From NCBI GenBank assembly GCA_958428235.1, contig CAUAFG010000002.1, forward strand, positions 146,598 through 210,597: 64,000 nt of DNA, in the 5' to 3' direction. Numbering within the stretch: position 1 is the stretch's first letter; each line of letters begins with the position of its first letter. The DNA is from Faeciplasma sp900553675. GTDB lineage: Bacteria > Bacillota > Clostridia > Oscillospirales > Ruminococcaceae. This document shows positions 50,867 through 59,463 of this stretch, in pieces. The notes below the pieces were generated by a model. It worked only from the letters and a program-made list of their open reading frames with translations, was not told the origin of the DNA and searched no databases. The position numbers were made by a program, and so were the translations under genes.

Positions 50867-52273
50867 TCAGTTGTTGAAGAATGCCGCAAATGCCTTATAG
50901 GCCATATAAACATCAAGCTTTGCAGTTACTTCATATGGGGCGTGCATGCAAAGCACCGGAACTCCGACGTCCACAACGTCTATGCCGAGGTTAGCGATAT
51001 ATGCGGCGACTGTTCCGCCTCCGCCAAGGTCTACTCTGCCAAGCTCGCTGGTCTGCCAGATAACGCCGTTGGAGTTGAAGAGGTTTCTTACATAGGATAC
51101 AAACTCTGCATTAGCGTCGTTGCAGCCGGATTTGCCGCGCGAGCCGGTGTATTTGCACATGGCAACACCATAATTGCAATATGATGAGTTCTTAGGCTCG
51201 CAAACATCCGGGAAGGTGGGGTCGAAGGCTACGCTTACGTCTGCAGAAAGGCAGGACGAATTTGCAATAACCTCGGGGCAGGTTACGCCTGCGCTCTCGG
51301 CAAGCGAGAATATGAAGTATTTGAGGTATGCACTCTGAAGACCTGTATTTCCGACGCTTCCGATCTCCTCCTTGTCGGTGAGAACGGTTACGCAGGTGGT
51401 TTTGGGAGCGGTTGTTTCAAGAGCTGCCATAAGTGCGGTGTATGCGCATACTCTGTCATCCTGACCGTATGCACCGACAAGACCTCTGTCAAAGCCGACG
51501 TCTTTAGCCTTGAACGCCGGAACAGCCTCCAGCTCGGCGGAAATAAAGTCGTCCTCAACGATGCCGTACTTGTCAAACAGGATTGAAAGGATGTTAAGCT
51601 TAACTTTTTCAGAAACCTTATCGTCTCTGAACGGTCTTGAACCGATAAGAATGTTAAGCTCCTCTCCCTTTATGCCGTCTCCAAGAGTTCTCTTTGACTG
51701 CTCCTGAGCAAGGTGAGGAAGAAGGTCTGTTACCAAGAATATCGGGTCGGCTTCGTCTTCACCGATATTAACGGTTACCTTTTCACCGTCTGCCTTGAAG
51801 ATAACGCCGTGAAGAGACAGCGGAACGGTAGACCACTGATACTTTTTGATTCCGCCGTAGTAATGAGTCTTTAACAGGCAAAGCTCATTAGACTCATAAA
51901 CAGGGTGCTGCTTTAAGTCGAGTCTGGGCGAATCTATATGAGCGGCGTTGATTTTAACGCCATTTTCGATAGGCTCGGTGCCAAAGGTGCATAAAATTAT
52001 GCTCTTTCCGCGGTTGGAGTAGTATACCTTGTCGCCGGCGGAGTACTTGTGCTTGGGGTCGTACTCTGTAAAGCCCTTTGCCTTGGCAAGCTCTATAGCT
52101 GCTGCTACAGCCTCGCGCTCGGTTTTGCCCTTGTCTAAAAATACCTTGTAGCCCTCGCAGAAATCGTCAATCTGCTTGACCTCTGCATCTGTCAGCTTCA
52201 GAATGCCGTTCTTCTTCTGAGAAAACAGCTTTTCCTGAAGCTTTTCGCCTTCTGATTTAACTTTGTTTTCCAT
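50867..52273 (-). CDS. M18 family aminopeptidase
   Basis: M18 zinc aminopeptidase, 468 residues. Metal-site motifs are AAHIDSPRLD (about residue 111), GQDDRVCAY (about 269) and LTDKEEIGS (about 303), with a late His in CMHAPYE (about 440). It removes N-terminal residues, often acidic ones, from cytoplasmic peptides. The N-terminal 60 residues are the extended form of clostridial homologues. Last gene of the DUF951-prfA operon, closed by a terminator. Confidence 0.93.
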   Translation of the reverse strand: MENKVKSEGEKLQEKLFSQKKNGILKLTDAEVKQIDDFCEGYKVFLDKGKTEREAVAAAIELAKAKGFTEYDPKHKYSAGDKVYYSNRGKSIILCTFGTEPIENGVKINAAHIDSPRLDLKQHPVYESNELCLLKTHYYGGIKKYQWSTVPLSLHGVIFKADGEKVTVNIGEDEADPIFLVTDLLPHLAQEQSKRTLGDGIKGEELNILIGSRPFRDDKVSEKVKLNILSILFDKYGIVEDDFISAELEAVPAFKAKDVGFDRGLVGAYGQDDRVCAYTALMAALETTAPKTTCVTVLTDKEEIGSVGNTGLQSAYLKYFIFSLAESAGVTCPEVIANSSCLSADVSVAFDPTFPDVCEPKNSSYCNYGVAMCKYTGSRGKSGCNDANAEFVSYVRNLFNSNGVIWQTSELGRVDLGGGGTVAAYIANLGIDVVDVGVPVLCMHAPYEVTAKLDVYMAYKAFAAFFNN

Positions 52274-52275
52274 AA

Positions 52276-52845
52276 CTATTTGTTCCTTTCTTCAAGTTCT
52301 GAATATTTATTATATGCCCGCATTATCTTATTGACATAATGTCGGGTATTACTGCCTTTAAAATCGTTTATATTTGGGTTTTCCGCATCAACCTCGCCGG
52401 ATGCTATCCACGAGGATACCTCGCCCATCCCCGAATGATACGCCGCCGCTGCAAGCTCGTAGCTTCCGAATCTGTTATACAGATATCCGAGCATAAAGCA
52501 GCCGTATTCTATGCTGTATTCCGGAGAAAACATATCGTCAAACACAAGGTCTTCCCGCCCAAGCTTTTTAGATACCCAGTCGAAGGAATCCTCTATTATC
52601 TGCATAAGACCTATCGCTCCGGCTTCGGAGACCGCATCGGGATTGAAATTGGACTCAGTTCTTATCACCGCGAACACAAACTCTTTGTCGATTCCGTATT
52701 CCTCGCTGTATCTCTCAACGATATCCTCATATTCTGTCGGATAGCTTTCGTTTTTGAACCAATATGGCATATATACGAACAAAAACACAGCAAGAAGCGC
52801 CACAAAACCAACAGCAAGCATAAAAGCGAATATTCTTTTAATCAT
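52276..52845 (-). CDS. Membrane-anchored lytic transglycosylase (SLT domain)
   Basis: Slt-type lytic transglycosylase, 189 residues. One N-terminal helix (about 5-27) acts as anchor or signal. The SLT domain has the catalytic Glu in AVIRTESNFNP (about residue 64), GAIGLMQI, and AAAAYHSGMGEVSSW (N replaced by S in the usual AYNAG motif, seen as AYHSG). It cleaves between MurNAc and GlcNAc. Small YjbJ/CwlQ-like form. Overlaps the coaE stop by eight bases. Confidence 0.88.
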   Translation of the reverse strand: MIKRIFAFMLAVGFVALLAVFLFVYMPYWFKNESYPTEYEDIVERYSEEYGIDKEFVFAVIRTESNFNPDAVSEAGAIGLMQIIEDSFDWVSKKLGREDLVFDDMFSPEYSIEYGCFMLGYLYNRFGSYELAAAAYHSGMGEVSSWIASGEVDAENPNINDFKGSNTRHYVNKIMRAYNKYSELEERNK

Positions 52846-53452
52846 TGAATCTCTCCCTTATGCTTTTAACCGTCGCTTCCGTTTTCGCTTCAAGAGAGTT
52901 GAAGTCGGAATCGTTTACGATTATATAGTCGGAACGCTCCTTAAAATAATCCTCGGACTTCTGCGAGCTCAGTCTGGAGCTTATAAGCTCAACCGGAATG
53001 CCGTCCCTCTCCAAAAGTCTTGCAAGCTTTATTTCCATCGGTGCGACAACGCTTATAACGCTTTTGCAAAGGCTGTCAAGACCGCTCTCAAACAAAGTCG
53101 GAGCGTCAAGCACTATTATCCTTTCGCCGCTTTGTTTCAGCGAGAAAATCTCGTCAAAAATCCTTTTAGTTATGTATGGATAGATGATCGAAGTATAGGC
53201 GTTCAGCTTTTCGCGGTCATTAAAAACTATCCCAGCAAGCTTCTGACGTATCAGAGAACCGTTTTCAACGCAGTCCGGAAAAGCTTTGCCGACCTCTTCG
53301 ATAAATTCTTGGTATGCCGCCACCGCATGAGAAGCTTTGTCTGCGTCTATAACCGCAAGGTCGTTCGACCTTATCATTGCGCTGACAGTTGACTTTCCCG
53401 CGCCGCTCTGACCGGTGAGACCTACAATTGTAATGTTATCGAATAAGCTCAT
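52838..53452 (-). CDS. coaE: Dephospho-CoA kinase
   Basis: CoaE, 204 residues, last step of coenzyme A synthesis. Walker A GLTGQSGAGKSTVS (about 11-24), the DAD-like ADKASH, Walker-type IIVLDAPTLFESGLDSLC and the lid R-x4-R region ARLLERDGI are all present. Its start shares one base with the tsaC stop. Confidence 0.93.
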   Translation of the reverse strand: MSLFDNITIVGLTGQSGAGKSTVSAMIRSNDLAVIDADKASHAVAAYQEFIEEVGKAFPDCVENGSLIRQKLAGIVFNDREKLNAYTSIIYPYITKRIFDEIFSLKQSGERIIVLDAPTLFESGLDSLCKSVISVVAPMEIKLARLLERDGIPVELISSRLSSQKSEDYFKERSDYIIVNDSDFNSLEAKTEATVKSIRERFND

Positions 53453-54471
53453 TAGTTTTTACCCAATTCTATGACGTTAAATCCTGCCGAGCGCAGAATT
53501 CTGTTGTAGACTGCAAGTCCCACACCGTTCTGCGAGGGACAGTGTGCGAACACCTTTTTAGCGCCCATACCGTCGAACTGCCTGAGACGTTCAAAAAGCC
53601 AATGTGCCTGCTCGTCTGCACTTTCTCCGTATGTGAGATACGGTACTCCCTCAACCGATTCCTTATCGCTGAAAACAAGGCAGAAGCAGCCGTCTGTAGA
53701 GTTTGCCCTGACGTATTCGCGAAATTGCTCTGCGCTGCCGTCCAAAAGTACAACTTCGGCTTTTGGTGCGTAGTGCTTATATTTCATTCCGGGAGAGCGC
53801 ACTATTTCGCCCTCGGCAACCCGTTCCAGCACACCATGATCCACAAAAACCTTGTCCGTGATTGTTTTAAGGTCTTCATATGATATCTTTCCGGGGCGCA
53901 GAATTCTTATTCCGTCGTTTTCAAAGGCTATAACCGTCGACTCGACTCCGACTTCAGACTCTCCGCCGTCAACGATAGCAGCAATTCTTCCGTTCATATC
54001 CTCAAACACCCTTTTAGCGTTTGTGGGGCTGGGGCTTCCCGAAAGGTTTGCCGATGGTGCAGCCAACGGAAATCCGCACTTTTCTATGATACGGTGTGCG
54101 CATCTGTCGGACGGGAATCTTATTCCAACGGTGTCAAGTCCCCCACTTGTCACAAGTGGGATTCTATCGCTTTTGGGCATTATCATAGTCAGCGGACCTG
54201 GCCAAAAGCGTTCTGCGCATTTCATTGCAAGCGCTGGCACCTCTGAGGCTATGTCCTTTATCATATCCAGATCGGAGATATGAACTATAAGCGGATTGTC
54301 GCAAGGGCGACCCTTTGCTTTGAATATCTTTCTTACAGCTTCTTCATCAAAAGCGTTTGCCGCAAGTCCGTATACAGTTTCTGTCGGTATGGCTACGACC
54401 TCCGACTTTTTCAGCAGCTCTGCAGCAACTTGTATGTCATCCTCAGATGGCGACAGCATAAGAGTATCCAT
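53452..54471 (-). CDS. tsaC: L-threonylcarbamoyladenylate synthase
   Basis: Sua5/YwlC-type enzyme, 339 residues, making threonylcarbamoyl-AMP for the t6A37 modification of tRNA. The YrdC fold (about 14-200) shows the K-R-x(n) core: IPTETVYGLAANAFD, KGRPCDNPLIVH, PGPLTMI, LAAPSANLSGSPSPT and VESTVIAF, then the linker with SPGMKYKHYAPKA and a C-terminal Sua5 domain. Its partner TsaD may be the divergent gene at 18645 or elsewhere. It follows prfA with one base shared. Confidence 0.94.
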   Translation of the reverse strand: MDTLMLSPSEDDIQVAAELLKKSEVVAIPTETVYGLAANAFDEEAVRKIFKAKGRPCDNPLIVHISDLDMIKDIASEVPALAMKCAERFWPGPLTMIMPKSDRIPLVTSGGLDTVGIRFPSDRCAHRIIEKCGFPLAAPSANLSGSPSPTNAKRVFEDMNGRIAAIVDGGESEVGVESTVIAFENDGIRILRPGKISYEDLKTITDKVFVDHGVLERVAEGEIVRSPGMKYKHYAPKAEVVLLDGSAEQFREYVRANSTDGCFCLVFSDKESVEGVPYLTYGESADEQAHWLFERLRQFDGMGAKKVFAHCPSQNGVGLAVYNRILRSAGFNVIELGKN

Positions 54472-55550
54472 TAATAACCGCCCTCCTGCTGTTTTGCAAG
54501 CTTTGCAGCCTGATCTGCGGTTGCAAGAGCGTCTATCAGCTCGTCGAGCGAGCCGTTCATAATAGCGTCGATTTTATACAGCGTCAGACCAATGCGATGG
54601 TCGCTGACTCTGCCGTCGGGGAAATTGTAGGTTCTTATCCTCTCCGAGCGGTCGCCCGTGCCTATCTGAGAGCGGCGCTCGCCGGCTATGGCTTTTTCCT
54701 GCTCCTCCTGCTTCATCTCCAAAAGGCGGGAGCAGAGTACCTTCATTGCGCGTTCCTTATTCTTCTGCTGGCTTCTTTCGTCCTGACATTCAACCACCAT
54801 TCCGGTCGGAAGGTGTGTTATGCGCACCGCTGATTCGGTTTTGTTGATATGCTGACCTCCTGCGCCGGACGAGCGGAAAACATCAATTCTGAGTTCCTTT
54901 TCGTCGATATTCAGCTCCACCTCTTCGGCTTCCGGCAGGACTGCAACTGTAGCTGTTGAGGTCTGTATTCTTCCCTGAGATTCTGTTTCCGGAACGCGCT
55001 GAACCCTATGAACTCCGCTTTCGTATTTGAACCGCGAATACGCGCCCTCCCCCTCTACCGAGAAGGACACTTCTTTTATTCCGCCAAGCTCGGTTCTGTT
55101 GGCGTTTATTACTTCAGTTTTCCACCTTTTGGTTTCCGCATACATTGTGTACATTCTGAAAAGCGAATTTGCAAACAGCGCAGCTTCCTCTCCGCCTGCG
55201 CCGGCACGTATCTCTATGATAACGTTGCGCGAATCGTTGGGGTCCTTCGGCAGAAGCATTATTTTTATCTCCTCGGCAAGCTTTGAAACGCTTTCCTTGG
55301 CTTCGTAATACTGCTCCTGCGCCATATCCTTAAGATCCTTGTCGGTTTCGGTGCGGATGATTTCGTCAGCCTCACGCATTGCCTCCTGAGCTTTCAGATA
55401 AGCTCGGTAAGCTTCTATAATCGGGGTGAGCTGTGAATACTCCTTCATCAAATCGCGGTACAATGAATTGTTATTTACCGTTTCAGGCATCATCAGACGC
55501 TCGTTTATTTCGTTATATCTATCGTTGAGGGCCGAAAGCTTCTCAAACAT
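54471..55550 (-). CDS. prfA: Peptide chain release factor 1
   Basis: RF1, 359 residues, ending translation at UAA and UAG. The stop-reading tripeptide region is VQRVPETESQGRI (P-x-T, the RF1 type, not SPF of RF2) and the catalytic GGQ is in SSGAGGQHINKTES (about 230). Domain order is normal. It follows the DUF951 gene by 15 bases and overlaps tsaC by one base; prmC, often between them, is absent. Confidence 0.97.
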   Translation of the reverse strand: MFEKLSALNDRYNEINERLMMPETVNNNSLYRDLMKEYSQLTPIIEAYRAYLKAQEAMREADEIIRTETDKDLKDMAQEQYYEAKESVSKLAEEIKIMLLPKDPNDSRNVIIEIRAGAGGEEAALFANSLFRMYTMYAETKRWKTEVINANRTELGGIKEVSFSVEGEGAYSRFKYESGVHRVQRVPETESQGRIQTSTATVAVLPEAEEVELNIDEKELRIDVFRSSGAGGQHINKTESAVRITHLPTGMVVECQDERSQQKNKERAMKVLCSRLLEMKQEEQEKAIAGERRSQIGTGDRSERIRTYNFPDGRVSDHRIGLTLYKIDAIMNGSLDELIDALATADQAAKLAKQQEGGY

Positions 55551-55565
55551 TTTATTATCATTCCT

Positions 55566-55766
55566 TTATTCGTTATTGTTTTCCCTGTTGGCAGAGTCGA
55601 TGCTTTTCACGTTCTTTTCGGCTTTCAGGCGAGGTATCATAAACTCGTGTCCGCAGCCGCTGCATCTAAGCTTAAAATCCATTCCGGAGCGCAAAACAAG
55701 CATCTTGTTCGACCCGCACGGATGCTTTTTCTTCATTGTCAAAACATCGCCCTTGTGTATATCCAT
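55566..55766 (-). CDS. DUF951 family protein
   Basis: DUF951 protein, 66 residues, of unknown function. The pattern is MDIHKGDVLTMKKKHPCGSN, then LRCSGCGHEFMIPRLKAEKNV: a small zinc-ribbon-like fold with Cys residues at about 17, 35 and 38. Such proteins lie near prfA or ribosome-associated genes in many Firmicutes. GGAGG precedes the ATG. It heads the prfA operon behind a sigma-A promoter. Confidence 0.88.
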   Translation of the reverse strand: MDIHKGDVLTMKKKHPCGSNKMLVLRSGMDFKLRCSGCGHEFMIPRLKAEKNVKSIDSANRENNNE

Positions 55767-55828
55767 ATCGAAGCACCTCCGGTTATGTATTATTCATACT
55801 TAGCTTTTCTCACTGCTGACAATTATTT

Positions 55829-55857
55829 ATTATAACACATTCTTTCGAGTATGGCAA
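55829..55857 (-). promoter_or_regulatory. Sigma-A promoter for DUF951-prfA operon
   Basis: Minus strand: TTGCCA (55852-55857), 17-base spacer, TATAAT (55829-55834). Confidence 0.75.
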
Positions 55858-55884
55858 CACATAATTTCGTTTTTGCATAAGAAA

Positions 55885-55911
55885 AAAGCGCCGAATAAGC
55901 TTCGACGCTTT
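55885..55911 (-). terminator. Terminator after the NPPTG small protein
   Basis: Stem AAAGCGCCGAA (55885-55895) with TTCGACGCTTT (55901-55911), one G-U pair, loop of five, then TTTCTTATG on the minus strand. Confidence 0.82.
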
Positions 55912-55929
55912 AATTCATCCTAATTTGGA

Positions 55930-56166
55930 TTAGTGCTTCTTAGAGAAAGCAACAGCAGCTCCGGCAACGATCATGGGAACTACAGAAAGAACTATACCTG
56001 TCGGGGGGTTGGTGTCTTCAACGGGATCATCAACAGTGGGTTCCTCGTTGTTGCCATCTTCAACGGGAATGGTATCACCGTCTTCGGTGCTCTGAGCAAA
56101 AGCTGCAACAGTGAGCATTGAAAGAGCCATGACCAAAGCCAAAAGCATAGCCAATAATTTCTTCAT
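55930..56166 (-). CDS. Small secreted protein with NPPTG membrane tail
   Basis: Exported small protein, 78 residues from the ATG at 56166 (AGGAGG ten bases ahead). Signal peptide MKKLLAMLLALVMALSMLTV ending AFA at about residue 23; an acidic mid-part with repeated E/D and P/V/T; then NPPTG, a hydrophobic helix (IVLSVVPMIVAGAAVAF) and a SKKH basic tail. That layout mimics a sortase-type sorting signal or a plain C-terminal anchor. I know of no function. It stands alone between a terminator and an A/T-rich gap. Confidence 0.75.
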   Translation of the reverse strand: MKKLLAMLLALVMALSMLTVAAFAQSTEDGDTIPVEDGNNEEPTVDDPVEDTNPPTGIVLSVVPMIVAGAAVAFSKKH

Positions 56167-56489
56167 AATAATTTTACCTCCTTGTTTTTTGCGGAAAACA
56201 GACAAATTCTTTTAACCGCTTTGCAATACTTATTATATATTAATTTGCCCGATTTTACTATTGCCAAAATATACAATGTTTCTTTAAGATATTTATGAAA
56301 AATAAGCATTGTGCAAAAAAGCTTAAAATATTGCATTGAAATTGTAAACTTTATGTGAATTAACTAAAAGCATTTATTTAAAACTTTAACACATTAAATT
56401 ATATTTGTGTTAAGAATTGCAATACAATATGCAGCACAATTTTAAATTTCAGAAAGCACATCAGGTCATCGAAAATTTTCAGAATCTAT
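56167..56489. other. A/T-rich gap upstream of the NPPTG gene
   Basis: 323 bases between the small secreted protein and the GH30-type gene. It should hold the small gene's promoter; a TATAAT-like box near 56236-56245 is visible but without a good -35. No open frame with a ribosome site, no clear terminator and no repeat was found. Confidence 0.5.
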
Positions 56490-58379
56490 TTATTTAGATT
56501 TTTCGATTGGTTCTATATTCATGACAATAGTTGTTAATGTGTTGTTATCAAAGGAAACTGTCGTGCTGGTAAGCTTGCTGCTTTCAAAATATGTGTTTTT
56601 GGTAATATCGTCGGTATAGCTGTTGCTGCCGTTAGGATTCTTTGTAGAGTTGAAAGTCGATGTGTAAGCCTTACCCGACTTAATTCTATAACCGTCAACC
56701 TTAAGCTTAAGCTTTTCAGTCTTACCGGTGCTGTTCAGAATCACGGTAACAAGCTTTTTGCCGTCCGGTGAGATGAACGCCGTCACATTAGAATCGGATA
56801 TATGTGAGTTAGTTTCTATCCTCTTATATCCTTGCTTGATGAATTTTGAAAAATGCATCATAGTGTAATGATTTGCACGTCTCACGATTTTGGGACTGCC
56901 ATAACTCTTATCCACCTGAATCAGACAATTTGCAGCGTCGGTAATCCATACTCCGTTCCAGTAAAGATAAGCTGAGATGTTTTCGTAGTTCAGCTCGTTT
57001 ATAAGCTTGTTGGCATGGTCGATAAAGTCGTTGTTATACCACTCGGTCTGCCAAAGCTTATAATCCTTGCCGAATTTCTCGTATACCTCGGTATAGGACG
57101 AAGGTGTGTTCACGCTTCCGTAAAGATGGTGTGCAATAAGCCCGAAGCTGTCGGGGTCTGCCTCAATAAGAGGATCTACATACTTGCTTATGACACTTTG
57201 GGTGTCAGCCATCACCTCAGCTCCGGTGAGTATCGGAGCGTCGTCTCCGAAAGCCTCTTTAAATGCTTTGTAGACGGCAATGTGCGCCTTCCAGTAAGCA
57301 CAGTGATATTTGTTCTCGGTAGGTCCTAAGTAGAAAGGAATATCATTTCTGTTCTTGCCCTGCTCGTCCTTACCTACTCCCTGGAGCTCGGTTTCGTTGG
57401 AAATCGAGAAGTAATGAACAGGGATTCCGGCTTTTTTGAACAGCTTGACAGACTCAACACAGAAATCCGCAAGCTTATCATACATATACTTGCCGTTTTT
57501 GTCCTTGGCAAGAGTATAGTATGTGTGACCCTCATTATCCTTTTTGGTTAAAGCTACAAAATCGACATCTCTGTCGTACTGACCCCAGCTTGTAACCATT
57601 ACTATCGGCTCAATACCGCGCTTTACTGCGGCATCGTAATATGCCTTGTAAGCCGGATAGTTAGTATTCTCCCACACGCCTCCGTATCCTCTTACTTTGT
57701 TAAGGTCGCGGAAACGCAGGATATTGAACTCACAGTCATTAAAGATGTAATCAAAGCCTGTTTCTCTGTTATTAACAGTTGTCAGCCAGTCACCATACCA
57801 CGTATACGAAGCACCCCAGCCATCCATCGTCTGATATGTAACGGAAGGGTCAAAGTTTATGCCGGGTACGCCGGATTCAGTCCATCTTACAACAATAGAG
57901 TAAACTGTATTGCCGTTGCCTCCTACGCCAAAATTGAGTACCTTTGAAAGACTGAGATTGCTTCCGTCGTCCGCGTGCTTTTTGGATGTATATGCATTTA
58001 TCAGTCCGGAAGCCGAAAAGGTTGCAACCTTTTTGCCATCGGAGCTTTTGACCTTACAATCGTCGTACGAAGCCCATGTGTAGCTGCCATTTTGCTTAAT
58101 TGTATAGCTCTGCAAAAGAAGACTGAGATTTGCACTGCCGGAATAGGTTATTTCAATAATCGCGTCCTTCTTCTGAATTGCCTTAATGAACGATTCCATT
58201 TCCTGTGGCTGCATATATTGGGTTATAAATGATGGATACCAGCCGTCAAGATTTTTTTCACCGCTGAAAACCGTATGAGATAATTTCGTGACGGTTTCAG
58301 CGAATACGCCGATATTCATTGCAGAAATCAGCAGTATTGCAGACAGCAGAAGACTTATAAGCCTGAGTAATTTCTTCAT
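56490..58379 (-). CDS. Secreted GH30-like glycosidase
   Basis: Exported clan GH-A glycosidase, 629 residues: signal peptide (about 1-27), an N-terminal beta-sandwich that looks carbohydrate-binding (about 30-170), then a GH30-like barrel starting YQTMDGWGASYTW (about 182) with acid/base Glu in FSISNETEL (about 329) and nucleophile Glu in LWQTEWYNN (about 446), and a C-terminal beta domain (about 515-625). No dockerin or anchor motif is seen, so probably free. The substrate (xylan, beta-glucan or galactan) is not decidable. Likely one operon with galE and the second GH30. Confidence 0.8.
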   Translation of the reverse strand: MKKLLRLISLLLSAILLISAMNIGVFAETVTKLSHTVFSGEKNLDGWYPSFITQYMQPQEMESFIKAIQKKDAIIEITYSGSANLSLLLQSYTIKQNGSYTWASYDDCKVKSSDGKKVATFSASGLINAYTSKKHADDGSNLSLSKVLNFGVGGNGNTVYSIVVRWTESGVPGINFDPSVTYQTMDGWGASYTWYGDWLTTVNNRETGFDYIFNDCEFNILRFRDLNKVRGYGGVWENTNYPAYKAYYDAAVKRGIEPIVMVTSWGQYDRDVDFVALTKKDNEGHTYYTLAKDKNGKYMYDKLADFCVESVKLFKKAGIPVHYFSISNETELQGVGKDEQGKNRNDIPFYLGPTENKYHCAYWKAHIAVYKAFKEAFGDDAPILTGAEVMADTQSVISKYVDPLIEADPDSFGLIAHHLYGSVNTPSSYTEVYEKFGKDYKLWQTEWYNNDFIDHANKLINELNYENISAYLYWNGVWITDAANCLIQVDKSYGSPKIVRRANHYTMMHFSKFIKQGYKRIETNSHISDSNVTAFISPDGKKLVTVILNSTGKTEKLKLKVDGYRIKSGKAYTSTFNSTKNPNGSNSYTDDITKNTYFESSKLTSTTVSFDNNTLTTIVMNIEPIEKSK

Positions 58380-58404
58380 AATATATGCTCCTTTAATTAT
58401 GTCG

Positions 58405-59430
58405 TCAGCCCACCTTGTAGCCGAAGGGGTTGTTTTTCTGCCAGTTCCAAGAATCTCTGCACATATCGTCTATCCCGTATTTCGCCTTCCAGCCAAGCTC
58501 GTTGAAAGCCTTTGTTGGGTCGGAATAGTTTTCATCAACATCACCTGCACGGCGGGGACAAATTACATATTTAAGCGTTTTGCCGCACGCCTTTTCGTAT
58601 GCCTTTATTACATCCAGAACGGAATATCCTATACCCGTTCCGAGATTGTAGATCTGAACTCCGCCGGAGGACTTATCAAGCTTTTCAAGAGCCTTGACAT
58701 GACCGTCAGCCAAGTCGCAGACGTGGATATAGTCGCGCACTCCGGTGCCGTCGTGGGTTTTATAGTCGTTGCCAAAGACGTTTACCTGCTCTCTTCTTCC
58801 TACTGCCACCTGAGCGATATACGGAACAAGGTTGTTAGGGATTCCCTGAGGATCCTCCCCTATTCTTCCGGATGGATGTGCGCCAATGGGGTTGAAGTAG
58901 CGCAGAAGCACCACCTTCCAGTCGTTGTCGGAGGTGTGAACGTCGGTGAGAACCTGCTCGATCATGCTCTTTGTCCAGCCATATGGATTTGTACAGGTGC
59001 CTTTCGGGGCATCCTCGGATATCGGGACTTTTTCAGGTGTTCCGTAAACCGTCGCGGATGAGCTGAAAATAATTTTTTTAACATTATGAGCGCGCATAAC
59101 CTTTAAAAGATTAAGGGTTCCGCCGATATTGTTTTCATAATATTCTATAGGCTTTGAGACGGATTCGCCAACCGCTTTCAGACCGGCAAAATGAATCAGT
59201 GCGGTGATATCTGGATTTTCATCAAATATTTTTTCGATAGACTTTTCGTCCATCATATCGGCTTCATAAAGCTTTACCTTTTTGCCGGTAAGCTCTTCAA
59301 CTCGGCGGATTGATTCGGGGCATGAATTGGCATAGTTATCGAAAACAACAACGTCATAGCCCTTTTCCAAAAGTGCAAGCACAGTATGCGAGCCGATATA
59401 TCCGGCTCCGCCCGAAACAAGTATTGACAT
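58405..59430 (-). CDS. galE: UDP-glucose 4-epimerase
   Basis: GalE, 341 residues, interconverting UDP-glucose and UDP-galactose with bound NAD. The Rossmann GGAGYIGSHTVLALLE opens the protein; the catalytic Ser in FSSSATVYG (about 124) and Y-x3-K in NPYGWTKSM (about 150) follow; the substrate region has RYFNPIGAHPSG. It lies between two GH30-type genes with 25- and 33-base gaps, so is probably co-expressed with them. Confidence 0.95.
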   Translation of the reverse strand: MSILVSGGAGYIGSHTVLALLEKGYDVVVFDNYANSCPESIRRVEELTGKKVKLYEADMMDEKSIEKIFDENPDITALIHFAGLKAVGESVSKPIEYYENNIGGTLNLLKVMRAHNVKKIIFSSSATVYGTPEKVPISEDAPKGTCTNPYGWTKSMIEQVLTDVHTSDNDWKVVLLRYFNPIGAHPSGRIGEDPQGIPNNLVPYIAQVAVGRREQVNVFGNDYKTHDGTGVRDYIHVCDLADGHVKALEKLDKSSGGVQIYNLGTGIGYSVLDVIKAYEKACGKTLKYVICPRRAGDVDENYSDPTKAFNELGWKAKYGIDDMCRDSWNWQKNNPFGYKVG

Positions 59431-59463
59431 TTAGCATTCTCCTATCATATCTATATTTTCCGG

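Noticed and set aside
58288..59061. 257-codon open frame on the plus strand
   Set aside because: Antisense shadow of galE, whose residues and motifs are unambiguous.
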